From contig NZ_FLSP01000042.1 of NCBI RefSeq assembly GCF_900091315.1, forward strand, positions 1-64,000: a stretch of 64,000 bases of DNA. Direction: 5' to 3'. The position numbers and the translations under genes are program-made. The notes below the pieces were generated by a model. The model saw only the letters and a list, made by a program, of their open reading frames with translations. It ran no database searches and was not told the DNA's origin. This DNA is from Streptomyces sp. DI166 (GTDB taxonomy: Bacteria > Actinomycetota > Actinomycetes > Streptomycetales > Streptomycetaceae). Positions 7,812-16,188 of this stretch are shown here, in pieces (within the stretch, counting starts at the first letter, position 1; the number at the start of each line of letters is the position of its first letter).

Positions 7812-7843
7812 GGCGGGCGGGAGTCCGGCGTCTCCCGCCCGCC
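7812..7843 (-). terminator. Strong hairpin after the ThuA-DUF1080 gene
   Basis: A perfect 12-bp stem (GGCGGGCGGGAG pairing with CTCCCGCCCGCC) with an 8-nt loop lies just beyond the stop at 7849 of the minus-strand ThuA gene. It should end the carbohydrate transcript, so the Ebo-type operon must have its own promoter in the roughly 60 nt between here and 7754. Confidence 0.7.
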
Positions 7844-7848
7844 GCCGC

Positions 7849-9183
7849 TCAGTTGCCCCTGGTGGGCAGTTCCTTGATGCGGATGTTCCGGAAGGACACC
7901 TGGTCGCCGGCTCCGTGGTTCTGGATGCCGATGTGTCCGTCGCGCAGGCTCCGGGCCGGATCGGTGTTCGTGAAGTCGTTGATCTGCACGCCGTTGAGCC
8001 AGACGCGCAGCCGCTCGCCCTCCACCCGGATCTCGTACGTGTTCCACTCCCCCGGCGGGTTCAGCGCGGCGTCCCGCCGGGCCAGGTCGGCGGACCGGAA
8101 GCCGTAGACGGCTCCGGTGGTCCGCTCGGGGGCGTCCGTGGCGTCGATCTGGACCTCGTAGCCGTTGTTCACCGCCGACCACGGGTCGTCGGAGGGCGGG
8201 AAGCCCACGAACACACCGGAGTTGTCGTCCCCGGCCATCCTCCAGTCGAGCTTCAGGGAGTAGGACCCGAGGCCCTGGTCGGCGTACCAGAGCATGCCCA
8301 TGCCGCCCGTGGTGGTGAGGCTGCCGTCGGCCTCCAGCTGGAAGGAGCCGGGGCCCGCCTGCCGCCAGCCGGACAGCGACTCGGCGGTGCCGTCGAAGAG
8401 CGGCCGGTAGCCGTTCTCCGGGCGGCAGTCGGCCTGTACGGCACCGGTGGTCCAGCGCAGCCCGCCCAGCAGGTGCTGCCGGAAGGCGAGGTCGGCGTAG
8501 GACTCCTTGGTGTGGCCGCCGCCGGTGTAGAAGGCCCGCCCGCCCTGACTGGTGTGGCACCAGGCGATGGGATGGTCGCCGTTCATGGTGCCGCCGGAGT
8601 ACGAGGACTCGTCCAGGGAGGCGAGCACCCGGACCCGGTCGCGCGGGTTGGAGCGGTAGTTGTACCACTCGTCCATCCGGTTCCAGGCCGTCGGCAGGTG
8701 CGAGGTCGCCGCGTGGGCACCGTCCTCGACCTGCACCGTGGCCTGCTGGATCGCCGGGTGCGACTGGAAGTAGGCGCCGACGGTCTGCCCGTAGAACGCC
8801 CAGTCGTACTCGGTGTCGGCGGCGGCGTGGACGCCCAGGAAGCCGCCGCCCTGGCGCACATACCGCTCGAACGCCCGTTGTTGGGCGGAGTTGAGCACGT
8901 CGCCCGTGGTGGACAGGAACACCACGGCGTCGTAGCGGCGCAGGTTGGCGTGGGTGAAGGCGCGGGCGTCCTCGGTGGCGTCGACCGTGATGCCGGCCGA
9001 GGCTCCGAGGTCCTTCAGCGCCTGTACGCCGTCGGGGATGGAGTCGTGGCGGAAGCCCGCCGTCCTGGAGAAGACCAGCACCCGTTCCCCGACGTCGGGT
9101 TCGGAGGCGGCCGGTCCCGACATGCAGCCGAGGAGCAGGGCCGCGCCGGTGATCACAGTGGCCAGTTGGCCGGTCCGTCGCAT
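7849..9183 (-). CDS. Secreted lipoprotein: ThuA-like domain fused to DUF1080 (3-keto-disaccharide hydrolase type)
   Basis: The 444-residue protein begins with a lipoprotein leader ending in the lipobox LLGC. Residues about 33-245 form a ThuA-like (glutamine-amidotransferase-fold) domain: VLVFSRTAGFRHDSI, FLSTTGDVLN, GGGFLGVHAAADTEYDW and GGHTKESYAD. Residues about 252-443 form the DUF1080 jelly-roll: NGYRPLFDGTAESLSGWRQ, GMLWYADQGLGSYSLKLDWR, NSGVFVGFP, GYEVQIDAT, PGEWNTYEIRVEGERLRVWLNG and HIGIQNHG. DUF1080 members include 3-keto-disaccharide hydrolases/lyases. A GAGGAGG site precedes the ATG, only 14 nt after the upstream stop, so it is coupled to the dehydrogenase gene. It probably acts on the outer face of the membrane on an oxidised glycoside. 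The exact substrate is unknown. Confidence 0.88.
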   Translation of the reverse strand: MRRTGQLATVITGAALLLGCMSGPAASEPDVGERVLVFSRTAGFRHDSIPDGVQALKDLGASAGITVDATEDARAFTHANLRRYDAVVFLSTTGDVLNSAQQRAFERYVRQGGGFLGVHAAADTEYDWAFYGQTVGAYFQSHPAIQQATVQVEDGAHAATSHLPTAWNRMDEWYNYRSNPRDRVRVLASLDESSYSGGTMNGDHPIAWCHTSQGGRAFYTGGGHTKESYADLAFRQHLLGGLRWTTGAVQADCRPENGYRPLFDGTAESLSGWRQAGPGSFQLEADGSLTTTGGMGMLWYADQGLGSYSLKLDWRMAGDDNSGVFVGFPPSDDPWSAVNNGYEVQIDATDAPERTTGAVYGFRSADLARRDAALNPPGEWNTYEIRVEGERLRVWLNGVQINDFTNTDPARSLRDGHIGIQNHGAGDQVSFRNIRIKELPTRGN

Positions 9184-9197
9184 GATGTACCGCCTCC

Positions 9198-11726
9198 TCA
9201 GCCGGTGGTGAAGGTGAAGTCGTCGACGTCGAACAGCGCGCCCGAGCCGCCCTTGAAGACGAGGTAGAGCGTGGTCGTGCCGCGCGGCGCGCGGCTCAAC
9301 TGGGCGGTGACGTCCTGGAAGTTCTCCCAGCCGCCGGTCACGGGCACGGCCACCGAGCCGAGCAGGGTGCCGGAGGAGCTGCCCGCACGGATCTCCAGCG
9401 TGCCGCCCGCGCCGCCGGAGGAGACGCGTGCCGTCAGCGACTTGGCGTTCCCGAGGGCGTACGGCGTGAAGGAGATCCAGTCGCCGTTGTGGATGTCGCC
9501 GACGGTGCGGCCGCCGTGGGCGCCGGTCTTGGTGATGAGGGAGACGCCCAGGCTGTTGCCGAAGTGCTCGGCCTGCCGGTGCCTGGGCTGCAACTGGGCC
9601 TGGTCGTGGGTGGTCAGCGGGGCCTGGCCGCCGCCTCCGCCGTCGGTGTACTCGGCGTCCAGGACGCCGAAGATGTTGGCGTCCTCGTCGTGGCCGCCGT
9701 CGGCGCTGGTCTGGATGGTGCCGGTGCAGCCGTTGGCCGAGGTGACGGGGTGGCCGTGGCTGTCGTGGCCGAGGACGAAGGTGACCTTCACCTTCGAGCA
9801 GTCGATCCTGCGGTCCTCGGGGTCGCTGACCCGGACCTTGAACGGGATGGCGTCACCGAAGCTGAACAGCTGCCCGTCCTGGGGCAGTTCGAGTGTCACC
9901 TTGGGTGCGGTGTTGCCGACCACGACCTGCACGCTCGCGCTTCCGGTGCGCCCGGAGGGGTCCTTGACCGTCAGGGTCGCGGTGTAGGTGCCGTTGGTGC
10001 GGTAGCGGTGGGTGGGGGCGGCGCTGGTGGAGGTGGCGCCGTCGCCGAAGTCCCAGTGGTAGGTGAGGGTGTCGCCGTCCTGGTCGGTGCTGCCCTCGGA
10101 GGAGAACCGCACCCGCAGCGGGGCCTGTCCGGAGGTGCGGTCGGCCGAGGCCTGCGCGACCGGGGAGTGCCCGTCGGCGGCGTACTCGATGCGGTACAGG
10201 GCGGAGTTCTCGTCACCGCCGAACCAGGACAGGCCGTAGTCGAGGACGTAGAGGGCGCCGTCGGGGCCGAAGGCCATGTCCATCACCTGGGTGCCGGTCC
10301 AGGGCACGTCGTTGATGGACCGCACGGTGCCGTCGGCGTCGCTGGTGATCCGCTTGATCCAGCGGCGGCCGAACTCACCGGCGAAGAAGTCGCCGTCGTA
10401 GGCCTCGGGGAACTTCACCGGCGAGTCGAGGGCCGCGTCGTAGTGGTAGACGGGTCCGCCCATCGGGGATTCGGAGCCGGTGCCGAACTCGGGCACGGAC
10501 CCGCCGTCGTACGGGATCCAGGCGGCCTGCGCCGGGGGCAGGTCGGTGAGCCCGGTGTTGTGGGGCGAGGTGTTCTTCGGGGCGGCGCAGTCGAAGGCGG
10601 CGCCGGACTGCTTGGTGGCGAAGTCGTAGTCGACGTAGGCATCGTTGTCGCCGGTGCAGTACGGCCAGCCGAAGTTGCCGGGGCCGGTGACACGGGCGAA
10701 CTCGACCTGGCCCGCCGGCCCCCGGGACGGGTTGGCGGCGCCGGCGTCGGGGCCGTAGTCGCCGACGTAGAGGATGCCCGTCGCCTTGTCGACGCTGAAC
10801 CGGAAGGGGTTGCGGAAGCCCATCGCGTAGATCTCGGGCCGTGTCCTCTCGGTGCCGGGGGCGAAGAGGTTGCCCTCGGGGACGGAGTACGAGCCGTCCG
10901 CGTTGACCTTGATGCGGAGGATCTTGCCGCGCAGGTCGTTGGTGTTGCCGGAGGTGCGCCGGGCGTCGAAGGCGGGGTTGCGGTCGGCGCGTTCGTCGAT
11001 GGGGGTGAAGCCGTCGGACTGGAAGGGGTTGGTGTCGTCGCCGGTCGACAGGTACAGGTTGCCGTCCGCGTCGAAGTCGATGTCGCCGCCGACATGGCAG
11101 CAGATGCCGCGCGAGGCGGGCACGTCGAGGATCTTCTTCTCGCTGGCGGTGTCGAGGGTGCCGTCCTCCTTCAGCACGAACCGGGAGAGCCGGTTGACGC
11201 CGTCGAAGGGGGCGAAGTCGGCTGCCGTGCCAGTCTCCGGGGCGTCACCCGCAGGGGTGTCCAACGGGGGTGCGTAGTAGAGGTAGATGAAGCGGTTCTC
11301 GGCGAAGCCCGGGTCCACGCCGATGCCTTGCAGACCCTCCTCGTCATGGGCGTAGACGTCGAGCCTGCCCGCGAGCGTGGTGTTGCCCGCGGGGTCGGTC
11401 AGGCGCAGTTCGCCGTCGCGGGAGGTGTGCAGGACGGAGCGGTCCGGGAGGACGGCGAGCGACATCGGCTCGCCGACCTCCGGCTCGCCCTTGGCGAGGG
11501 TGACCTGCTGGAAGTCCTCCGCCGCGACGGCGGCGGCACCGTCCGCCGGGGCCTCGGCGACGGCCTGCGGGGCCAGGGTGAGCAACGCGCCCGCCAGCAG
11601 CGCGCCGCTGAGCAGGGCGACCGCCTTGCGCAGCACGACCGCCTTGCGCAGCGCGACCGCCTTGCGCAGAGCGGGGCGTCTTCTGTGGTTGTCGGCAGGG
11701 TCGGTGGTGCGGTCTTTCGCTTGCAC
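9198..11726 (-). CDS. Secreted glucose/sorbosone-dehydrogenase-like protein with PKD and CBM6 domains
   Basis: An 842-residue secreted multidomain protein. I place the start at the GTG at 11726 because TGGAGG lies 7 nt before it; the ATG 30 nt further upstream has no ribosome site. The leader contains three near-identical LRKAV blocks before its hydrophobic core. The GSDH beta-propeller (about residues 75-480) shows FAENRFIYLYYAPP, CCHVGGDIDFDADGNLYLSTGD, YAMGFRNPFRFSVD, GNFGWPYC and GPDGALYVLDYG. A PKD domain follows (about 520-600, YHWDFGDGATS), then a linker domain, then a C-terminal CBM6-like domain (about 715-842). The family oxidises sugars with PQQ. Streptomyces usually lack PQQ synthesis, so the cofactor is uncertain. 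It likely feeds the co-encoded DUF1080 protein. Confidence 0.87.
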   Translation of the reverse strand: MQAKDRTTDPADNHRRRPALRKAVALRKAVVLRKAVALLSGALLAGALLTLAPQAVAEAPADGAAAVAAEDFQQVTLAKGEPEVGEPMSLAVLPDRSVLHTSRDGELRLTDPAGNTTLAGRLDVYAHDEEGLQGIGVDPGFAENRFIYLYYAPPLDTPAGDAPETGTAADFAPFDGVNRLSRFVLKEDGTLDTASEKKILDVPASRGICCHVGGDIDFDADGNLYLSTGDDTNPFQSDGFTPIDERADRNPAFDARRTSGNTNDLRGKILRIKVNADGSYSVPEGNLFAPGTERTRPEIYAMGFRNPFRFSVDKATGILYVGDYGPDAGAANPSRGPAGQVEFARVTGPGNFGWPYCTGDNDAYVDYDFATKQSGAAFDCAAPKNTSPHNTGLTDLPPAQAAWIPYDGGSVPEFGTGSESPMGGPVYHYDAALDSPVKFPEAYDGDFFAGEFGRRWIKRITSDADGTVRSINDVPWTGTQVMDMAFGPDGALYVLDYGLSWFGGDENSALYRIEYAADGHSPVAQASADRTSGQAPLRVRFSSEGSTDQDGDTLTYHWDFGDGATSTSAAPTHRYRTNGTYTATLTVKDPSGRTGSASVQVVVGNTAPKVTLELPQDGQLFSFGDAIPFKVRVSDPEDRRIDCSKVKVTFVLGHDSHGHPVTSANGCTGTIQTSADGGHDEDANIFGVLDAEYTDGGGGGQAPLTTHDQAQLQPRHRQAEHFGNSLGVSLITKTGAHGGRTVGDIHNGDWISFTPYALGNAKSLTARVSSGGAGGTLEIRAGSSSGTLLGSVAVPVTGGWENFQDVTAQLSRAPRGTTTLYLVFKGGSGALFDVDDFTFTTG
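11617..11670. repeat. Three tandem 18-bp repeats in the signal-peptide coding region
   Basis: Units at 11617-11634, 11635-11652 and 11653-11670 are nearly identical (core GACCGCCTTGCGCAG). They encode the LRKAVA/LRKAVV/LRKAVA blocks in the n-region of the dehydrogenase leader. Each extra copy adds six residues, two of them basic, without breaking the frame. Confidence 0.9.
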
Positions 11727-11807
11727 GAAGTGCCTCCAGAGTGGGGCTGGTTGCATGCGGTGCTTGCGCCGGGGTGCGCCGTCACCCCGGAGACTGCTGT
11801 GGGGGGG

Positions 11808-12805
11808 TCAGTTGCCGAAGGCCGCGTCGAAGGAGGCCGACGGCGGGTCGAAGTCGTACGCCTTGAGCCGGGCCAGCGCCTCGGGGGCGCCCTGGAGCCG
11901 GTCCATGCCGGCGTCCTCCCACTCCACGGAGACGGGGCCCCGGTAGTCGATGGAGCGCAGCATCCGGAAGACGTCCTCCCAGGGCACGTCACCGTGGCCC
12001 GCGGAGACGAAGTCCCAGCCGCGCCGAGGGTCGCCCCAGGGCAGGTGGGAGCCTAGGCGGCCGTTGCGGCCGTCGAGGCGCTTGCGGGCCTCCTTGCAGT
12101 CGACGTGGTAGATGCGGTCCCGGAAGTCCCAGAGGAAGCCGACCGGGTCGAGGTCCTGCCACACGAAGTGGGAAGGGTCGAAGTTCAGGCCGAACGCGGG
12201 CCGGTTGCCGACCGCGTCCAGGGCGCGCCGGGTGGTCCAGTAGTCGTAGGCGATCTCGCTGGGGTGGACCTCGTGGGCGAAGCGGACGCCCTCGGCGTCG
12301 AAGACGTCCAGGATCGGGTTCCAGCGCTCGGCGAAGTCCTCGTATCCGCGTTCGATCATCGACTCGGGGGCGGGGGGAACATCGCGACCAGGTGCCAGAT
12401 CGCGGAGCCGGTGAAACCGATGACGGTGTTCACGCCGAAGGCGGCCGCGGCGCGCGCGGTGTCCGCCATGCGGGCCGCCGCCCGGCGGCGCACGCCCTCG
12501 GGGTCGCCGTCGCCCCAGATGTCGTCGGGCAGGATCGCCCGGTGGCGTTCGTCGATGATGGCGTCGCAGACGGCCTGGCCGACGAGGTGGTTGGAGATCG
12601 CCCAGCACTTCAGCCCGTACTTGTCGAGCAGGGCGTGCCGGGAGGGCAGGTAGGAGGGGTCGGCGAGGGCCTTGTCGACCTCGAAGTGGTCGCCCCAGCA
12701 GGCGAGTTCGAGTCCGTCGTAGCCGAAGTCCCGGGCGAGGCGGCAGACCTCTTCGAGCGGGAGGTCGGCCCACTGTCCGGTGAAGAGTGTGAAGGTGCGC
12801 GGCAT
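11808..12805 (-). pseudogene. Sugar phosphate isomerase/epimerase, interrupted by a one-base frameshift
   Basis: Two frames together encode one complete TIM-barrel sugar isomerase of about 332 residues. The first frame (12805 to 12356) gives the N-terminal 149 residues from [20 protein letters not shown] to AIWHLVAMF, then runs out as PPPPSR-stop. The other frame continues with [18 protein letters not shown] to the stop at 11808, including FAHEVHPSEIAYDYWTT, GLNFDPSHFVWQ, YHVDCKEA and GPVSVEWEDAGMD, which carry the metal and catalytic residues. Adding one C to the C-run (G6 on the plus strand, 12372-12377) restores the frame. It may be a sequencing error or a real mutation. The stop TGA overlaps an ATG in the second frame (ATGA at 12356-12359), so the 183-residue C-terminal part could still be translated by coupling. 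The gene sits between the oxidoreductase and dehydrogenase genes. Confidence 0.85.
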
Positions 12806-12818
12806 GACCGGGGCCTCC

Positions 12819-14030
12819 TCAGACCGCTATGGGGGTGTAGACGGAGTTCTTCTCGGCGCTCTCCTCCACCGCGGCGAGGACGCGCTGGACCTGGAGTCCG
12901 TCGGCGAAGGACGGTTCGGGCTGCCGTCCCTCGTGGATGGCGTGCACGAGGTCGCGGGCCTGGTGGACGAAGGTGTGCTCGTAGCCGAGGCCGTGGCCCG
13001 GCGGCCACCAGGCGTCCAGGTAGGGATGGTCGGGTTCGGTGACGAGGATGCGGCGGAAGCCCGCGTGCGCTCCGGGCTCGGTGCCGTCGTGGTACGAGAG
13101 TTCGTTGAGCCGTTCCAGGTCGAAGGCCAACGAGCCGTTCTCGCCGTTGAGTTCGAGGCGCAGCGCGTTCTTGCGGCCGGTGGCGTAGCGGGTCGCCTCG
13201 AAGGAGGCGATGGCACCGGAGGGGAAGCGCGCGGTGAACAGGGCCGCGTCGTCCACGGTGACCCGCCCTGTGCCGCCGTCGGCCGAGACGGCGGACAGCC
13301 CCTGGACGGCGCCGCCGGGCAGCGGGCGTTCGCGGACGAAGGTCTCGGTGAGGGCGGAGACCCCGGCGAGTTGCTCCCCGGCCACGTACTGGGCGAGGTC
13401 GACGATGTGGGCGCCGAGGTCGCCGAGCGAGCCGGAGCCCGCGTGTTCCCGGCGCAGCCGCCAGGTGAGCGGGAACTGCGGGTCGACCAGCCAGTCCTGG
13501 AGGTAGGTGACGCGCACGTGCCGCAGCCTGCCGATGCGGCCCTCGGCGACCATCCGCCGGGCCAGCGCGGTCGCGGGCACCCGGCGGTAGTTGAAGCCGA
13601 CCATAGCCAACTGGCCGCGCTCCTGCGCGGTTTCGGCGGCGCGCACCATGTCCTCGGCCTCCTCGACCGAGTTGGCGAGCGGCTTCTCGCACAGGACGTG
13701 TTTTCCGGCGGCGAGGGCCGCGACGGCGATCTCGGCGTGGCTGTCGCCGGGGGTGCAGATGTCGACGAGGTCGACGTCGTCCCGGGCGATCAGCGCACGC
13801 CAGTCGGTCTCGGCCGCCGCCCAGCCGTGCCGGTCGGCCGCCGCGCGCACCGCGGCCCCGTCCCGTCCGCAGATCGCGGCCAGCACCGGGCGCCGGGGCA
13901 GGTCGAAGACGCGCCCCACGGTGCGCCAGCCCTGGGAGTGGGCGGCGCCCATGAAGGCGTAGCCCACCATGCCGACCCGCAGCGGCGGCTTCTCGGGCTC
14001 GGCACCTTCTGACTGCTGCGGCTGTGCCAT
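12819..14030 (-). CDS. Gfo/Idh/MocA family NAD(P)-dependent oxidoreductase
   Basis: A 403-residue cytoplasmic dehydrogenase. The N-terminal Rossmann fold begins [19 protein letters not shown] (GxGxxG-like with Tyr/Phe variants). The conserved motif [11 protein letters not shown] carries the catalytic Lys of the E-K-P signature. [18 protein letters not shown] contains the usual Asp and His of the active site. The C-terminal alpha/beta domain includes [35 protein letters not shown] precedes the ATG at 14030. It lies 13 nt upstream of the broken isomerase gene and 83 nt after the binding-protein stop. Family members oxidise sugars or cyclitols, often at C3. Here the imported sugar of the adjacent transporter is the likely substrate. 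Confidence 0.92.
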   Translation of the reverse strand: MAQPQQSEGAEPEKPPLRVGMVGYAFMGAAHSQGWRTVGRVFDLPRRPVLAAICGRDGAAVRAAADRHGWAAAETDWRALIARDDVDLVDICTPGDSHAEIAVAALAAGKHVLCEKPLANSVEEAEDMVRAAETAQERGQLAMVGFNYRRVPATALARRMVAEGRIGRLRHVRVTYLQDWLVDPQFPLTWRLRREHAGSGSLGDLGAHIVDLAQYVAGEQLAGVSALTETFVRERPLPGGAVQGLSAVSADGGTGRVTVDDAALFTARFPSGAIASFEATRYATGRKNALRLELNGENGSLAFDLERLNELSYHDGTEPGAHAGFRRILVTEPDHPYLDAWWPPGHGLGYEHTFVHQARDLVHAIHEGRQPEPSFADGLQVQRVLAAVEESAEKNSVYTPIAV

Positions 14031-14113
14031 GCGGATGTCCTCCTCGTGCGGTCGTCGGGGGGTGGCTCCCCCAGGGCCCTCCGGTGGCGCCGGGGCCCTG
14101 GGGTCGGCACGGC

Positions 14114-15151
14114 TCACTTGAAGCCGGTGGGCATGTACTGGTCGACGTTCTCCTTGTCGACGACGGCGGAGTACAGGGTCAGCGAGGCCGGGATCTCGAA
14201 CTCGGCGAGTCCGCCGACGCCCTTGCCCTGGCCGAGCGCGCGGGCGAGGTCGATCGCGGAGGCGGCCATGGTCGGCGGGTAGAGGACGGTCGCCTTGAGC
14301 ACGCCGTCGTCCTGCTTGATGGCCTGGAAGGCGGACAGGGCGCCCGCGCCGCCGACCATCAGGAAGTCGTCGCGTCCGGCCTGCTCGATGGCGCGCAGCG
14401 CGCCCACGCCCTGGTCGTCGTCGTGGTTCCACAGCGCGTCGAACTTGGACTGGGCCTGGAGCAGTTGGGCCATCTTGGCCTGCCCGGACTCGACGGTGAA
14501 CTCGGCGGCCTGGCGGGCGACCTTCTTGATGTTGGGGTAGTTCTTCAGGGCGTCGTCGAAGCCCTTGGTGCGCTGCTGGGTGAGCTCCAGGTTGTCCAGG
14601 CCCGCGAGTTCGATGACGCGGGCGTCGGACTTGTCCTTGAGCTTCTCGCCGATGTAGTGACCGGCGTTCAGGCCCATGCCGTAGTTGTCGCCGCCGATCC
14701 AGCAGCGGTAGGCCTGCGGGGAGTTGAAGATGCGGTCGAGGTTGATCACGGGGATGCCCGCGCGCATCGCCTTCAGGCCGACCTGGGTGAGGGCCTTGCC
14801 GTCGGCGGGCAGGATCACCAGGACGTCGACCTTCTTGTTGATCAGGGTCTCGATCTGGCCGATCTGGGCGGCGGTGTCGTTGGAGCCCTCGGTGATCTCC
14901 AGGGTGACGTCGGAGTATTTCTTCGCCCGGTTCTTGGCGTTGTCGTTGATGGCGTTGAGCCAGCCGTGGTCGGCCTGGGGTCCGGCGAAGCCGATGGTGA
15001 CGGGCTTGCCGGGCTTGTCGTCGGCGGCCGGCTGGTCGTTGGCGGCCGGTTCGTCGTCGGACTCGTTGCTCGTGCATCCCGCGATCAGGGCTCCCGCCCC
15101 GATGGCGGCGGAACCGAACAGCAGCCCTCTGCGACTGGTGAACTCTGGCAT
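14114..15151 (-). CDS. ABC transporter sugar-binding lipoprotein (CUT2 type)
   Basis: A 345-residue extracellular substrate-binding protein of the periplasmic-binding-protein-4 family (ribose/xylose type). The leader combines a twin-arginine stretch, TSRRGLLFG, with the lipobox LIAGC, so it is probably a Tat-exported lipoprotein. A short Asp/Glu/Ala-rich spacer (residues about 27-48) precedes the fold. The fold shows PVTIGFAGPQADHGWLNAIN, NKKVDVLVILPADGKALTQ, GIPVINLDRIF, GGDNYGMGLNAGHYI and FDALWNHDDDQGVGALRAI. The gene follows the permease with a 17-nt gap and an AGGAAAGGG site. It captures the sugar for the adjacent importer. The ligand cannot be read from the sequence. Confidence 0.93.
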   Translation of the reverse strand: MPEFTSRRGLLFGSAAIGAGALIAGCTSNESDDEPAANDQPAADDKPGKPVTIGFAGPQADHGWLNAINDNAKNRAKKYSDVTLEITEGSNDTAAQIGQIETLINKKVDVLVILPADGKALTQVGLKAMRAGIPVINLDRIFNSPQAYRCWIGGDNYGMGLNAGHYIGEKLKDKSDARVIELAGLDNLELTQQRTKGFDDALKNYPNIKKVARQAAEFTVESGQAKMAQLLQAQSKFDALWNHDDDQGVGALRAIEQAGRDDFLMVGGAGALSAFQAIKQDDGVLKATVLYPPTMAASAIDLARALGQGKGVGGLAEFEIPASLTLYSAVVDKENVDQYMPTGFK

Positions 15152-15168
15152 GGCGGTGAACCCTTTCC

Positions 15169-16188
15169 TCAGGTCGTGCTCGCGGTACGGCGCTGGACCA
15201 GCACGGCGGCGACGATGATCGCGCCCTTGGCGATCTGCTGGACGTCGCTCTGCAGGTTGTTCAGGGCGAAGATGTTGGTGATCGTGGTGAAGATCAGGAC
15301 GCCGAGCACGGAGCCGGTGATGGTGCCCCGGCCGCCGCTGAGCAGGGTGCCGCCGATGATCGCGGCGGCGATGGCGTCGAGTTCGTAGAGGTTGCCGTTG
15401 GTGTTCTGACCCGAGCCGGACAGGATGATCAGCAGGAAGGCGGCGATGCCGCAGCACAGCCCGGACAGCAGGTACAAGTACAGGCGCTGGCGGCGGACAT
15501 CGATGCCGGCCAGCCGGGCGGCCTCGGCGTTGCCGCCGACGGCGACGGTGCGGCGGCCGAAGGTGGTGCGGTTCAGCAGCAGCCAGCCGATGACGGTGAC
15601 GACGGCGAAGACCATCACCAGCGGCGGGACGCCGAGCACGTAGGCGTCGCGTTCGCCGAGGTCGAGGATGCTGGGGATGGTGACGATCTGCGTCTTGCCG
15701 TCGGTGATCTGCAGGGCCAGTCCGCGCGCCGAGGCGAGCATGGCGAGGGTGGCGATGAACGGCACCATCCCGCCGTACGCGATCAGCAGTCCGTTGACCA
15801 GTCCGCAGCCGACACCGACCAGGACCGCCGTGAACAGCACGCCGCCGAAGCCGTACTCCTGCGTGGCGACCGTGGTCGCCCACACCGAGGACAGGGCGAC
15901 GATCGCGCCGACGGACAGGTCGATACCGCCGGAGGTGATGACGAAGGTCATGCCGACGGTGACGACGCCGATGACGGACGCCTGGGTGAGGACGAGCTGG
16001 AGGTTGCGGGTGTCCAGGAACTCGTCCGGCTTGGTGATGCCGCCGATGACGATCAGCGCGGCGAGCACGCCGAGCAGGGACAGGGTGCGTACGTCGGCGC
16101 GGGCCATCATGCCCCGCCAGGCGGGGAGTTCGGCCACGGGTGCGGTCTTGCCGGTGCCGTCCCTCGGTGGGGACGCGTGCTGCGTCAT
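15169..16188 (-). CDS. ABC transporter sugar permease (CUT2/RbsC type)
   Basis: A 339-residue membrane protein of the branched-chain/ribose permease family, with about 8-10 hydrophobic helices. It includes FVITSGGIDLSVGAIVALSSV, the most conserved loop of RbsC-type permeases, and GRRTVAVGGNAEAARLAGIDV, the cytoplasmic coupling loop that contacts the ATPase. The start overlaps the ATPase stop by 4 nt (ATGA at 16185-16188), so the two are co-translated. The C-terminus is short and basic (LVQRRTASTT). It forms the channel for the binding protein encoded immediately downstream. The substrate is inferred only as a monosaccharide or cyclitol. Confidence 0.93.
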   Translation of the reverse strand: MTQHASPPRDGTGKTAPVAELPAWRGMMARADVRTLSLLGVLAALIVIGGITKPDEFLDTRNLQLVLTQASVIGVVTVGMTFVITSGGIDLSVGAIVALSSVWATTVATQEYGFGGVLFTAVLVGVGCGLVNGLLIAYGGMVPFIATLAMLASARGLALQITDGKTQIVTIPSILDLGERDAYVLGVPPLVMVFAVVTVIGWLLLNRTTFGRRTVAVGGNAEAARLAGIDVRRQRLYLYLLSGLCCGIAAFLLIILSGSGQNTNGNLYELDAIAAAIIGGTLLSGGRGTITGSVLGVLIFTTITNIFALNNLQSDVQQIAKGAIIVAAVLVQRRTASTT

